From the NCBI RefSeq assembly GCF_030324495.1, contig NZ_JACAGN010000004.1, positions 62,001 to 126,000 on the forward strand: a stretch of DNA of 64,000 nucleotides. Reading direction: 5' to 3'. This DNA comes from Myroides sp. 1354. Its GTDB lineage: Bacteria; Bacteroidota; Bacteroidia; Flavobacteriales; Flavobacteriaceae. The notes beneath the pieces were generated by a model. It was not told the origin of the DNA. It did not search any database and saw only the letters and a program-made list of their open reading frames with translations. Positions 35,920-46,500 of the stretch are shown here, piece by piece; position 1 is the first letter of the stretch; each line of letters begins with the position of its first letter. The position numbers and the translations under genes were made by a program.

Positions 35920-37143
35920 ATGTATAGAAAGGATAAGAATTTAACTGTAGAAACTATTTTTCAACCCGTTCAATTGGGGCCAATCACTTTGCGAAATCCC
36001 ATTATTAAAGCTGCTACAAGTGAAGGGCGAAGCCCAGAAGGTAAAGTTACACAGGCTCTAATTGACTTTCATCGCGGATTTATAGTAGGGGGAATTGGCA
36101 TGACAACTTTGGCTTATTGTGCTATTTCAAAAGAGGGATTTGCTGCACCTGGAGAAATTTTAATGATAAAAGAAAATATCCAAGGATTGCGAAAATTTAC
36201 AGAGGCAATGCATGAAGCAGGAGGGAAGGCCTCAGCACAATTGGGTCATGCTGGACCTGTGGCTACAAAGAAAATTACAGGTGTGCGTCCTGTTGCTCCT
36301 TCGCGTTTTTTTAATTTAACAAGTATGCAATTGTGTAGTGCTATTACGCAAAGTGAAATGAAACAAATCAAAATCCAATTTGCCGATGCTGCAGAAGTAG
36401 CTGTAAAATCAGGCTTTGATGCTATCGAACTTCACTTTGGTCACTTGTATTTAGTTTCCTCCTTTTTTAGTCCTTGGTTAAATAAGAGAACCGATGAATA
36501 TGGAGGATCAATTGAAAATAGAACTCGCTTTGCTAAAGAAATTTTATTAGCAGTAAAGGAACGCGTGCAGAATCAGTTGGCCATTATCGTAAAACTCTCG
36601 ATGGACGACGGTATTAAGGGGTCAATCTGGCTAGAAGAATCTACCGAAACAGCTAGAATTCTTGATGAAACGGGTGTAGTTGATGCTTTTGAGTTAACTA
36701 TGGGATCCTCTGTATCGAATCAAATGTACTTATTTAGAGGAGAAACAGATATTGACGGAATGGCAGCTACACAAAAGGGAATGATGAAGTTAGGGGTAAA
36801 ATGGTTTGGAAAACGCATTTTAGGAGAATATCCATATCGCGATTTATATATGCTTGAATCTGCTCGTCAATTTCAAACCACAGTTAAAAACGCAAAATTA
36901 ATTTTACTCGGTGGAATTAATACTTTTGAACATATTGTAACCGCTGTAGAGGAAGGGTTCCCTATGGTTGCAATAGGAAGAGCTCTCTTACGTGAACCTG
37001 ATATGATTCAAAAAATGAAAGATAATCCAACTAAATCAGGGTTGTGTATTCATTGTAACAAGTGTATGTTCTCAGTGTACTCAACAACCAACTGTATATT
37101 TATGAAGAATTATGCCACTACAACTCAAGTGGCATTTGTTTAA
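35920..37143 (+). CDS. NADH:flavin oxidoreductase (OYE family)
   Basis: A 407-residue FMN enzyme of the Old Yellow Enzyme family (TIM barrel). FQPVQLGPITLRNPIIKAATSEG is the N-terminal FMN site. HFGHLYLVSSFFSPWLNKRTDEYGGS is the substrate-binding region, in which both His are kept although the usual HAAHGYLLxQF is altered. The Cys cluster near the end (CIHCNKC, then C about ten residues on) is seen in single-domain members of this family. It likely reduces activated C=C bonds; the substrate is unknown. The AraC gene upstream is the probable regulator. Confidence 0.88.
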   Translation: MYRKDKNLTVETIFQPVQLGPITLRNPIIKAATSEGRSPEGKVTQALIDFHRGFIVGGIGMTTLAYCAISKEGFAAPGEILMIKENIQGLRKFTEAMHEAGGKASAQLGHAGPVATKKITGVRPVAPSRFFNLTSMQLCSAITQSEMKQIKIQFADAAEVAVKSGFDAIELHFGHLYLVSSFFSPWLNKRTDEYGGSIENRTRFAKEILLAVKERVQNQLAIIVKLSMDDGIKGSIWLEESTETARILDETGVVDAFELTMGSSVSNQMYLFRGETDIDGMAATQKGMMKLGVKWFGKRILGEYPYRDLYMLESARQFQTTVKNAKLILLGGINTFEHIVTAVEEGFPMVAIGRALLREPDMIQKMKDNPTKSGLCIHCNKCMFSVYSTTNCIFMKNYATTTQVAFV

Positions 37144-37161
37144 CTTTTCTTATCATAACTC

Positions 37162-37197
37162 GAATCGGGCGACACTTTTTATAGGGTCGTCCGATTC
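37162..37197. terminator. Bidirectional terminator-like hairpin
   Basis: Arms GAATCGGGCGAC and GTCGTCCGATTC (one G-T type mismatch) lie between converging genes. The following T stretches are short. Confidence 0.65.
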
Positions 37198-37207
37198 ACT
37201 TTTATAT

Positions 37208-38032
37208 CTAAGATCTCCTATACTCACTCATAGAAATTCCCATTTCTCTTCTAAAATATCGCCCCATATAAGAAGGGTCATCAAAATGAAGTTCGGTAGC
37301 AATTTGTCCTATACTTTTCTTTGTCGTTCGAAGTAGCGTTTTTAATTCTAAAATAACTTGACGATTGATTAAGTCTTTGGGATGATCATTGAGATATAGC
37401 TTTGAAATTTGAGCAAGATAAAAAGGGGTAATATGTAATTTATCTGCATAAAAAGCTACCTCTCTATGCGTTTTCGCATGATGTCCAATGAGGTCCCAAA
37501 ATTTCCAACATAATTCCTCTTTTCTACTAAATTTTCTTTGTTTATAAGCCCCTTGTTCACTCATGTAATCTGCCATGCGAAAAAATAAATTCTGGAAGTG
37601 ATTTTTGACTATTTGTCTTTGATAAACGGTGCTATGGGATAAGATATACAGCATTTGGTTATCCCAATATTGGAGTTGTTTTTTGTCTACTTTATTCAGC
37701 TTATGTAACGGATAATCATGGATAAACCCAAATAATTGAGGAGGTAAATCATAAGCAATCTCACTTGCTAACGTTCGATCAATAGCATAACATTGCGCTT
37801 TAAAATCCAGGGATTTATATTGAATTAAAGCAATTGTGTCGCTAGACAGTACTGCAATTGTATCCTTAGTAAAGTGATATTCTTTAAAATTAAGTATAAA
37901 AGTAGCTTCTCCTTCTAATCCAAGTAAAAGTACAAGATAAGACAATTTTAGAGGGTATCCCAATTGATTTTCTGCTGTTGTTTGACCAAAGCTCATTCCA
38001 ATAGTTGTCGTTTGAAATGCGGATATCTTCAT
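37208..38032 (-). CDS. AraC-family transcription regulator
   Basis: A 274-residue regulator. The N-terminal half is a cupin-like ligand domain (GEATFILNFKEYHFTKDTIAVLSS); the C-terminal half is an AraC DNA-binding domain (ADKLHITPFYLAQISKLYLNDHPKDLI and IGQIATELHFDDPSYMGRYFRREMGISMSEYR). On the minus strand a perfect TACTTTTG lies at 38095-38102. The GNAT gene starts on the opposite side and may be one of its targets. Confidence 0.88.
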   Translation of the reverse strand: MKISAFQTTTIGMSFGQTTAENQLGYPLKLSYLVLLLGLEGEATFILNFKEYHFTKDTIAVLSSDTIALIQYKSLDFKAQCYAIDRTLASEIAYDLPPQLFGFIHDYPLHKLNKVDKKQLQYWDNQMLYILSHSTVYQRQIVKNHFQNLFFRMADYMSEQGAYKQRKFSRKEELCWKFWDLIGHHAKTHREVAFYADKLHITPFYLAQISKLYLNDHPKDLINRQVILELKTLLRTTKKSIGQIATELHFDDPSYMGRYFRREMGISMSEYRRS

Positions 38033-38148
38033 ATTTTGTTTTGATTATGACGTAAATATACTTTATATTTTATTGTACTACATTTTTTTGTTGTCAAAAG
38101 TACTTAAACTACTTAAGTTATGCCATACTTAGAATGGTTGGCATCTTC

Positions 38149-38156
38149 TACTTTTG
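38149..38156 (+). promoter_or_regulatory. Candidate -7 box for the GNAT gene
   Basis: TACTTTTG is an exact TAnnTTTG. It lies 27 bp before the ATG at 38183 and inside the longer frame that begins at 38120, so it supports the shorter protein. Confidence 0.5.
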
Positions 38157-38182
38157 TTCTAGTAATTAATAAAGATAAAAAA

Positions 38183-38725
38183 ATGAAATTTACAACAGAT
38201 CGTTTAATTCTCAGAGCTTGGGAATTATCAGATGCAGAAGATTTATTTCGATATGCTAAAGACGAAAATATAGGTCCGGTAGCAGGTTGGCCGGCACATA
38301 CGAGCGTAGAAGAAAGTAAAAGTATTATTGAATCTGTATTTTCTAGGCCAGAAATTTATGCGGTGGCTATTAAAGAAAACAATCGAGCGATTGGTTGTAT
38401 TGGCTTATTAATAGGAGAAGATAGTAATTTTCCAATTAGCAATAAAGAAGGAGAAGTAGCTTATTGGCTAGGTGTACCTTTTTGGGGGCAGGGATTAATA
38501 CCTGAAGCACTTGAAGTTATTATTCAACATAGTTTTGAAACGCTTGAGTTAGAAACACTTTGGTGCGGGTTCTTTGAAGGAAATGAAAAATCCAAGAAGG
38601 CACAAGAAAAATGTGGATTTCAACACTCTCATATTGTTGAAAATCAATACAATCAATTCATGAATGATTATAGAGTAGAGTACATCAGTCGTTTGAATAG
38701 GAGTGACTGGAAATCAAGGGGATAA
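38183..38725 (+). CDS. GNAT N-acetyltransferase (RimJ/RimL-like)
   Basis: A 180-residue acetyl-CoA-dependent transferase. It begins MKFTTDRLILRAWELSDAEDLF, the common start of RimJ/RimL-type GNATs, and has GEVAYWLGVPFWGQGLIPEAL with the acetyl-CoA loop. The target may be the N-terminus of a ribosomal protein, an antibiotic or another amine. The longer frame from 38120 is not used. Confidence 0.88.
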   Translation: MKFTTDRLILRAWELSDAEDLFRYAKDENIGPVAGWPAHTSVEESKSIIESVFSRPEIYAVAIKENNRAIGCIGLLIGEDSNFPISNKEGEVAYWLGVPFWGQGLIPEALEVIIQHSFETLELETLWCGFFEGNEKSKKAQEKCGFQHSHIVENQYNQFMNDYRVEYISRLNRSDWKSRG

Positions 38726-38730
38726 TCAAG

Positions 38731-38776
38731 AAGGAAACTTATATAGAATTCGAATATGATATGAGTTTCCTTTTCA
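38731..38776 (+). terminator. Intrinsic terminator after the GNAT gene
   Basis: Stem AAGGAAACT / AGTTTCCTT with an AT-rich loop that itself can pair, followed by TTTC and T-rich bases. Confidence 0.6.
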
Positions 38777-38822
38777 TTTTCTCTGTTTTATACTAATTAT
38801 TAAACTAAACAAATACTTCAAG

Positions 38823-40718
38823 ATGATATTTCCATCGAACTACGAAGAAAAATGTGGTTTTACGGCCATTCGCATACTGCTTAAAGAGTTGTGTTTAGGC
38901 TCTTTGGGCATAGAAAAAATAAATGAAATAAAAATACAAACTGATTTTAAATCTCTTAGCTATCAATTAGAGCAGGTAAAAGAATGTCAAGTATTGTTGA
39001 CAAAAGAACATCGTTTTCCTTGGACACCCTATACTGATACACGTTTGATTATCCAGCAAATAACTGAAGATTTGACGAGTTGGCTTACTGTCGAGGAACT
39101 ATTAGCCATATTGCAAACCCTCAGAGAAGGAAAACAGTTCTATCAATTGGCAACACAAGACGACAACGAAGGTTATCTATATCCCAAAATTGCACATCTT
39201 GCTACTCATTATGAACCCTTAGATCAATTGACCGAAGAAATAACTCAGTTGATGGATCATCAAGGGCAAATTCGCGATAGTGCATCGAAGGAATTGGCTT
39301 CTATACGCAAAGAAAAAACACAGCTGAAGCAAGCGATTCAAAGAACGTTTGATTCACTGTGGCGCAAAGCACAAGCAGCAGGATTAATTGATGCAGAAAC
39401 ACCTACAAGTGAGCGAGATGGACGCATGTTAATTCCTATTGCAGCTTCTTTTAAGCGTCGAATGAAAGGGGTCATTCACGACGAATCACGTTCGGGAAGA
39501 ACAGTTTTTATTGAGCCTGAAGAACTCGTCAGTGAAAATACCCGCCTTTTTGTTTTAGAACAAGAAGAAAGAAGAGAAATAGTTCGTCTTTTGCTTCTGG
39601 TAACAAATAGTATTCGACAAAGTGAAATCCGTTTGTATCAATTATATACGTTTATTGGAACATTTGATTTTATTCGTGCTAAAGCTTTAATGGCATTAAA
39701 AATTGGAGGTATATTACCTGTTGTGGTTAACAAGCCTACAATTCACTGGAATGATGCTTATCATCCAATATTAGCTTTGCGTTTAAAAGAAGAAGGACAA
39801 GTCCTAACTCCACTAAAAATAAAATTAGAAGAAGATAATCGCATTTTAGTTGTTTCAGGTGCTAATTCAGGGGGCAAATCAGTGACTTTGAAAACAGTAG
39901 CCTTGTTGCAGTATATGCTACAATGTGGCTTATTGATTCCCGTGCATCCAACCTCTACAATTGGAATTTTTGAGCATTTGTTTCTGGATATTGGAGATGG
40001 ACAAAGTATGGAAAATAATCTGAGTACCTATACTTCACATCTAAGTACCATGCAATTTTTTTTAAAGCATGCGAATGCTCGAACCCTTATTCTCATTGAC
40101 GAATTTGGAGGAGGAACTGAACCCGAATTAGGAGGTGCTATTGCAGAAAGTATTTTAGAACAATTAAATAAACAAGCTTGTTATGGGTTGATCACCACGC
40201 ATTTTTATAATCTTAAAGATTTCGCACAACGAACAAAGGGGGTGCAAAATGGAGCAATGCTATATGATTTTATGTCCATGAAACCTTTATATCATTTGTC
40301 TCAAGGACATCCAGGTAGTTCTTACGCTTTAGATGTAGCACGTAGAATTGGATTGGCAGAAGAAATTCTACATAATGCCTCTCAAAAAATTGATGGGAAT
40401 TATTTAAGAATAGAAAAAGAATTACAAGAAGTTGTAGCCTTGAAAGTAGCCGCTCTTCAACAAGAAGAAAACAAAGAAGAAATAGAAAATTCTTCCTTAC
40501 AAAAGGAATCTCCTTTTGGGGACAGTCAGTATATAAAACCAAAAGAGAAGGAAGAAAGAAAAGTGCAAATAGGAGATATTGTTGTACTTAAGCAAAATAA
40601 GAAGGAAGGAGTTCTAATAGACATTAAGGGAAAAAAAGCAAAAGTATTAATCGAAAATATGAAATTTACGCTTAATTTAGAGGAATTAGTATTTATTGAG
40701 AAATTAGATGATAATTAG
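38823..40718 (+). CDS. MutS2-like ATPase without Smr domain
   Basis: A 631-residue protein with the MutS2 core: helical lever/clamp region (IRDSASKELASIRKEKTQLKQAIQRTFDS), ATPase with Walker A GANSGGKSV (about 345-353), Walker B LILIDEFGGGTEP (about 421-433) and a C-terminal KOW-like part (VQIGDIVVLKQNKKEG). The Smr nuclease/ribosome-binding domain that ends standard MutS2 (with its LDLHG motif) is missing and the protein stops after the KOW-like part. It may thus be a specialised paralogue. Its end overlaps the next gene by 11 bases. Confidence 0.85.
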   Translation: MIFPSNYEEKCGFTAIRILLKELCLGSLGIEKINEIKIQTDFKSLSYQLEQVKECQVLLTKEHRFPWTPYTDTRLIIQQITEDLTSWLTVEELLAILQTLREGKQFYQLATQDDNEGYLYPKIAHLATHYEPLDQLTEEITQLMDHQGQIRDSASKELASIRKEKTQLKQAIQRTFDSLWRKAQAAGLIDAETPTSERDGRMLIPIAASFKRRMKGVIHDESRSGRTVFIEPEELVSENTRLFVLEQEERREIVRLLLLVTNSIRQSEIRLYQLYTFIGTFDFIRAKALMALKIGGILPVVVNKPTIHWNDAYHPILALRLKEEGQVLTPLKIKLEEDNRILVVSGANSGGKSVTLKTVALLQYMLQCGLLIPVHPTSTIGIFEHLFLDIGDGQSMENNLSTYTSHLSTMQFFLKHANARTLILIDEFGGGTEPELGGAIAESILEQLNKQACYGLITTHFYNLKDFAQRTKGVQNGAMLYDFMSMKPLYHLSQGHPGSSYALDVARRIGLAEEILHNASQKIDGNYLRIEKELQEVVALKVAALQQEENKEEIENSSLQKESPFGDSQYIKPKEKEERKVQIGDIVVLKQNKKEGVLIDIKGKKAKVLIENMKFTLNLEELVFIEKLDDN

Positions 40719-41232
40719 ACCAGAAAGAGAAGGAGATTTTACAGCTATTCACGAAGTCGTTCGACTTGCTTTTGAAACGGAAGAAATGAGTGATCACCAG
40801 GAGCATATTTTAGTTGAGCGTTTACGTCAAACGGAAGATTTTATAACTGAATTATCTTTAGTTTGCGAAATGGATCAGCGTATTGTTGGATATATTTTAT
40901 TTTCTAGTATTAAGATTGTTGGCCATCAAAAAGAAACGCAATCGTTAGCTTTGGCTCCTGTAGCGGTTTTACCCGCATATCAGCATCGTGGTATAGGATC
41001 AAAACTGATTGAAATAGGTCATAAACAAGCCTTACAATTGGGATTCACCTCTGTTGTGGTTTTAGGACATGCCAATTACTATCCTAAGTTTGGCTATCAG
41101 AAGGCGAGTAACTTTGGTATTCACTTACCTTTTGATGTGCCTGATGAAAATTGCATGGTTGTTGAACTTGAAGAGCATGCGCTACAACATTGTAGTGGAG
41201 TTGTTCACTATCCAGAGGCTTTTACAATCTAA
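40708..41232 (+). CDS. GNAT N-acetyltransferase (YhbS-like)
   Basis: A 174-residue GNAT. It begins MIIRPEREGDFTAIHEVVRLAF and has LALAPVAVLPAYQHRGIGSKLIE, the acetyl-CoA-binding motif, then VVVLGHANYYPKFGY, which is typical of the YhbS-like group. It overlaps the MutS2-like gene by 11 bases, so the two are translated together. The substrate is unknown. Confidence 0.88.
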   Translation: MIIRPEREGDFTAIHEVVRLAFETEEMSDHQEHILVERLRQTEDFITELSLVCEMDQRIVGYILFSSIKIVGHQKETQSLALAPVAVLPAYQHRGIGSKLIEIGHKQALQLGFTSVVVLGHANYYPKFGYQKASNFGIHLPFDVPDENCMVVELEEHALQHCSGVVHYPEAFTI

Positions 41233-41284
41233 TAAAAGAAAGTGCCTTGGGCCCTTTTTAGTTTACCTTCCTAATTAAATAAAG

Positions 41285-41863
41285 ATGCTATTAGAGAAAT
41301 TGTTGCTTGAATTCAGAGTTCCGCTTGAAACATTTACAACGAAAGAATTTGAGCTATTTGATACTTTTTTTGAAAAAAAACAAATTAAAAAAAATGCATT
41401 TTTAGTTCGCGAGGGGGAAGTAGAAACACATAGTTACTTTATTTACAATGGAATAATGCGTTGTTGGGTGTTGGATCAGAAAGGAGTAGAGCAAACCTTC
41501 TGGTTTTGTAGACCTGGAACGTTCTCCATGTCAAATATCTCGTTTACCCTCAACCAAAGTTCTACTTTTTATGTACAAGCTTTAGTTGATTGTGAGGTTT
41601 ACTGCATTGATAAAGAGAAGATTATTAAATTGTATCAAACTATTCCTACTTTAAAAGCTGTTTTCGAGAATCTAACTGCTATTTTACTCAATCGATTATT
41701 AGAGCGACAAGTACAGATGATTAAATACACACCTGAGCAATATTATTTAGAATTAGTGGCATCGTATGGGGTATTACTTAATTATATTCCCCTCAAAGAT
41801 ATCGCCTCTTATTTGGGTATTACTCCTCAGGCCTTAAGTCGAATACGCAAACGCATTTTTTAA
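41285..41863 (+). CDS. Crp/Fnr-family transcription regulator
   Basis: A 192-residue protein with an N-terminal beta-roll (IKKNAFLVREGEVETHSYFIYNGIMRCW) and a C-terminal helix-turn-helix (PLKDIASYLGITPQALSRIRKRIF). It is of the same short Bacteroidota type as the one at 28800. It lies between two GNAT genes, and one or both may be its targets. Confidence 0.88.
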   Translation: MLLEKLLLEFRVPLETFTTKEFELFDTFFEKKQIKKNAFLVREGEVETHSYFIYNGIMRCWVLDQKGVEQTFWFCRPGTFSMSNISFTLNQSSTFYVQALVDCEVYCIDKEKIIKLYQTIPTLKAVFENLTAILLNRLLERQVQMIKYTPEQYYLELVASYGVLLNYIPLKDIASYLGITPQALSRIRKRIF

Positions 41864-41918
41864 CTTAAGTTCAGTGTTTTTGTTTTAAAAGACCTGAATT
41901 TTGTAGCCTAAATAAGTA

Positions 41919-42344
41919 ATGATGATACGACAAATTAATACAAGGGACTACCCACGCTTGTTGGAGATTTGGGAAAGTGCTGTTTTGGCAACCCACAATT
42001 TTTTAAAAGAAGAGGATTTTACCTATTATAAAGAAAATCTACCAAACTATTTTTCTTTTGTGTCTCTATGGGGATATGAAAAAGAAGGTCGTTTGGTTGG
42101 TTTTATAGGATTAGCTGAAAATAGTTTAGAAATGTTATTTATTGATGCAACTATTCGAGGGAAGGGAATTGGAAAAAAATTAACTGAATTTGCTATTCAA
42201 GAACAAGGAGTAACCCAAGTAGAAGTCAATGAGCAAAATGATCAAGCTGTTGGCTTTTATCAACACATAGGGTTCAAAATTGTCAATAGAAATGAACTAG
42301 ATTCACAAGGTAAATCTTATCCGATTCTACAAATGTCCTTATAA
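41919..42344 (+). CDS. GNAT N-acetyltransferase (small)
   Basis: A 141-residue GNAT with LLEIWESAVLATHNFL near the start, ENSLEMLFIDATIRGKGIGKKLTEFA as the acetyl-CoA motif and VNEQNDQAVGFYQHIGFK at the end. The start could be either of two adjacent ATGs. The substrate is unknown. It ends at the hairpin at 42358-42388, which also faces the opposite gene. Confidence 0.86.
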   Translation: MMIRQINTRDYPRLLEIWESAVLATHNFLKEEDFTYYKENLPNYFSFVSLWGYEKEGRLVGFIGLAENSLEMLFIDATIRGKGIGKKLTEFAIQEQGVTQVEVNEQNDQAVGFYQHIGFKIVNRNELDSQGKSYPILQMSL

Positions 42345-42357
42345 AAATTCTAATTCA

Positions 42358-42388
42358 GGTAGAATAAATCTAAACCATTTATTCTACC
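42358..42388. terminator. Bidirectional terminator
   Basis: Arms GGTAGAATAAA and TTTATTCTACC are a perfect pair with a 9-base loop, located between converging genes. Confidence 0.8.
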
Positions 42389-42389
42389 T

Positions 42390-43112
42390 TTATAATCCCT
42401 CAAGGCCCTCGATCCAATACCCGCGGGTATACACCTTACTCGTTGTTTTATCTTTAATTACTTTTCTAAAGATTTGTATGGATTTGGCATTACCTGTTAA
42501 GAGAAAGACAGCATCTTTCCATTTTATTGATTCGATTGGTTCAAGTGTTCCAATCGTTTTTTCATTTCTAAACATTTTGTTTTTGGAAAAAACCAAGGTA
42601 TGTTCAAATCCCAGTTGTGCTGGAATTAATTGATTTTCTTCATCGAGTTCAAAAAGAAAGAGAAATTCGGCGTTCATCTGTTTCCATTTTTGTAATAGAG
42701 AAATTCCCAATCCAAGGGAAGTTTCATCACCAAAGAAAATAAACTTGGCGGTTGGTACATCTAAATAGTTGCTGTTTGCACGTAGACTATTCATACTTAT
42801 TTTATCCCCTATAGTCAATTGATTCATATACGTTTGCCCACTACCTTTATACTTGTGCCTATATACGATAAATTCTAGACACCCTTTTACTTTATCTAAA
42901 GTAGAAACGGTATATTTTCTTGTTTGTATATAATTGAGTTTAAAACTGACATAAGAACCACTTTCAAATGGAAGCTTTTGAAATTGACCTTTTAACCTAA
43001 TTTTCTTAAGCGAAGGAGAGAGAACCTCAATATCGACTACTTCTGCTTGAGGAACTTTAAGGGGGGCAATATCCAGAAAATCTAGGATTTTTCTAACGGT
43101 ATTTGATAACAT
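42390..43112 (-). CDS. Siderophore-interacting protein (FAD-binding)
   Basis: A 240-residue protein with the layout of the SIP/ViuB family. The FAD-binding part contains TRKYTVSTLD (the RxYT motif) and FIVYRHKYKGSGQTYMNQL, followed by GDKISM and by IFFGDETSLGLGISLL in the nucleotide-binding part. Such proteins reduce ferric siderophores in the cytoplasm to free iron. No siderophore uptake or synthesis genes are close. On the minus strand an exact TATGTTTG (43125-43132) lies just upstream of the start. Confidence 0.8.
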   Translation of the reverse strand: MLSNTVRKILDFLDIAPLKVPQAEVVDIEVLSPSLKKIRLKGQFQKLPFESGSYVSFKLNYIQTRKYTVSTLDKVKGCLEFIVYRHKYKGSGQTYMNQLTIGDKISMNSLRANSNYLDVPTAKFIFFGDETSLGLGISLLQKWKQMNAEFLFLFELDEENQLIPAQLGFEHTLVFSKNKMFRNEKTIGTLEPIESIKWKDAVFLLTGNAKSIQIFRKVIKDKTTSKVYTRGYWIEGLEGL

Positions 43113-43504
43113 TTATTTTTTTTACAAACATAGTCTAGAATAAGAAGATATGAAGAGGAGTAAAAGCTGTAGTGAATGGACAAAACACAGTTTTTTTTAA
43201 GCAAAAAAAATAATATTTTCGATTATATTTTGTTTTTATTAACATAAATCAATTTTAACTAAATTTCACCTCATTCGGTTAAAGTATTTTCTTCGATTAT
43301 TTAGATAAATTTCTGAATCAATTCCATTATAATTACTATATTGGTGCTTATTTGAAAATAGTTGAAAAATAAGAAGAAACACCTAGCGTTATTTTTACTA
43401 AAAAAACCTTATTTTGTTTTGATAAAATTAACAGTTTCAAATAAAATCAAGCATAATTTATATGCACAGTATACCAACTAAACGAAGTAACCAAATAAAC
43501 GATT
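43113..43504. other. AT-rich intergenic region before the adhesin gene
   Basis: About 390 bp between the divergent siderophore-interacting protein and adhesin genes. The minus-strand promoter of the former lies at its left edge (TATGTTTG, 43125-43132). On the plus strand I see only near-matches to a -7 box and no gene. Confidence 0.5.
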
Positions 43505-46500
43505 ATGAATAAAAAACTACTTTTAAAGTTCTTTTTGATCTTCATGCTTTTATCGGCTCAACTAACGAAAGGACAGAATTATACTCCTTTGGTTGTTACC
43601 TCCGGTTTCAATGAAGATGTTATTGCAGAGGATAGACCTGCGTCTACCCATACGACAGCCGCTGTTGATGCAACAAGCTCTGGTGCTAATAATGCTTTTA
43701 TGAGTATTAATTACCCTAGTGCAACCGTAGGTCTTCCTGCGAATGGATTAATTACTACCATTGCAACAGCAACGCCAGGACTAACGTTCCAATTGGCTGC
43801 GTATAATCAAAATAATAGTTTAAAGATTAATGCGAATAATGGTACAGGTACTTTAGCGGTTCAAACAACGAGTAACTTAAGTAAGTTATATATTTTAGCT
43901 ACTTCTGGGAGTTCGCCGTCAACTTTTACTGGAACCATTACGTTTACAGACGCAACAACGCAAACATTTGCTTCTCAGTCTGTTCCAGATTGGTACGACC
44001 AAGGCACGCCAGCAATTGCGATTCGTGGAATTGGAAGGGTACCGCGTACAGGTACTGAAAATCCGGACAATAACACGACTAATCCCAAATTGTTTCAAGT
44101 TGTTATTGCTATTGATTTAGCCAATCAAAATAAGGTAATTCAGAAAGTTGATTTTACAAAAACGAGTTCAACGAGTGGATTCTTAAATATTTTTGCTTTA
44201 TCTGGAGAAATAACACCAACCTGTTTACCTCCTAATGGATTGGGAATTCAAAACTTGACTGCCACAAGTGTGGACCTTATTTGGACTAGTGGAGGAGTGA
44301 ACAATTTTGATATTAAATGGGGAACTAGAGGATTTAACGTTGCTTCGGCAGGAACTTTAGTCACTGGTTTTACCAATGGAGGAACACTATCTAATTTAAC
44401 AGCAGATACAAATTACGATTACTATGTACGTCGTGATTGTGGAGCTACTGATGGAGTAAGTGCATGGGCAGGGCCTTTCCAATTTAGAACGGGTTATTGT
44501 ATCCCTACTGGATCTTCTAATAATTCAGATGAAATTAGAAATTTCACCTTGGGTAGTTTAAATAATAGTTCTACAGCTTCAGATGGAGTAAATGGATATA
44601 AGGATTATTCTGGCACAGTGGCACCTGCACAGCTGCAAGCAGGAGTAGCGTATATAGCTTCTTTGACGAGTGGACCAGGATCTGGTACACATGGTGCGGC
44701 TATTTGGATTGATTACAACAATAATCTTGCATTTGATGCAAATGAAAAAATAGCTGTCATTGGAAATACAATTGGAGCAAGTGCTACCGTCAATTTTCCA
44801 AGTTATACAATTCCAGAAACAATGGCTCCAGGCATCTATCGCTTGAGAGTTCAGTATCATCACAATAAAACAGGGGCAGATTTAGATCCTTGTGCGGCAT
44901 CGAGTCAATATTCAGAAATTGAAGATTATGCTGTGCAAATTCTTCCGCCACCCCCTTGTGCATTACCTAGTTTATTAACTGCAACTAATTTGACGTTTCA
45001 AAGTGCAGATTTAGCTTGGAATAGCTTGGGAACAACCTTTGATATCAAATGGGGGCCAAGAGGCTTTGCTGTTGAAACGGCAGGAACTTTAGTCACTGGT
45101 TTTGCCAATGGAAGTACACTATCTAACTTAACAGCAGATACGAATTACGATTATTATGTACGTCGTGATTGTGGTACAGATGGGGTAACTGCATGGGTAG
45201 GGCCTTACCCTTTTAGAACGGGCTATTGTATTCCTACAGGTTCGTCAAATAACGCAGATGAAATCAGAAACTTTACGTTGAGTAATTTGAGCAATAGTTC
45301 AGATCCAAGTGAAGGTGTAGCTGGTTATAAAGATTATTCTGCAACAGTTGCTCCTGCACAGTTAGAAGTAGGAGGATCATATATGGCATTCTTAACCAGT
45401 GGTACAGGAAGTGGGAATCACGGTGCTGCTATCTGGATTGATTACAATAATGATTTAGTATTTGATGCAAACGAAAAAGTTGCGGTAATAGGAAATACTA
45501 TTACTGCAAATGCTACAGTTAATTTTCCTGAATTTACAGTACCTACTACAGTACAACCAGGTATTTATCGATTAAGAGTACAATATCAACACAACAAAGC
45601 TGGAGCAGATTTAGATTCATGTACTGCTTCATCTGCAAATGCTGAGATTGAAGATTACGCGGTTCAAATCTTACCTGCAGGTACTTGTGCAAGACCTTCC
45701 GCTTTAGGTGTTTCGAATGAAACGGCTACAAGTGCAAATCTTCATTGGACAAGTTCGGGTACAACTTTTGACATCAAATGGGGACCTAGAGGATTTGATG
45801 TATTAACAGCGGGTACTTTAGTTACAGGATTTGCTAATCAAGGTACATTATCTGGATTAACACCTGGGACCTATTATGCTTATTATGTACGTCAAAATTG
45901 TGGTGGAACTAATGGAGTAAGTTCATGGGTAGGTCCATTTATATTTAATACGACCTTATATTGTATACCTACTGGATCTTCTAATAATTCGGATGAAATT
46001 AGAAATTTTACTTTAGGTAATTTAAATAATAGTTCTACAGCTTCAGATGGTGTAGCTGGTTATAAAGATTATTCGGCTATTGTTGCACCAGCACAATTGC
46101 AAGCAGGAGCTTCTCATGTGGCCTCTTTGACTAGTGGTCCTGGAACTGGAAATCATGGAGCGGCTATTTGGATTGACTATAATCAGAATGGTATATTTGA
46201 TGCGAACGAAAAGGTAGCTGTTATTGGTAATACAATTACCCCAAATGCAACAGTTAGTTTTCCAAGTTTTATTATACCTGAAACAGTAGTTCCCGGTCTT
46301 TATCGCCTGAGAGTTCAATACCATACAGGTAAAAATGGAGAGGATTTAAATCCATGTACGGCAACATCAATTTATTCTGAAACAGAAGATTATGCCGTTC
46401 AAATTTTACCACCGCCTGCTTGTCCTTTACCAAGTGAATTGCAAGCAGATAATATGACATTTGTAAGCGCAGATTTATCTTGGACAAGTTCAGGAACAAG

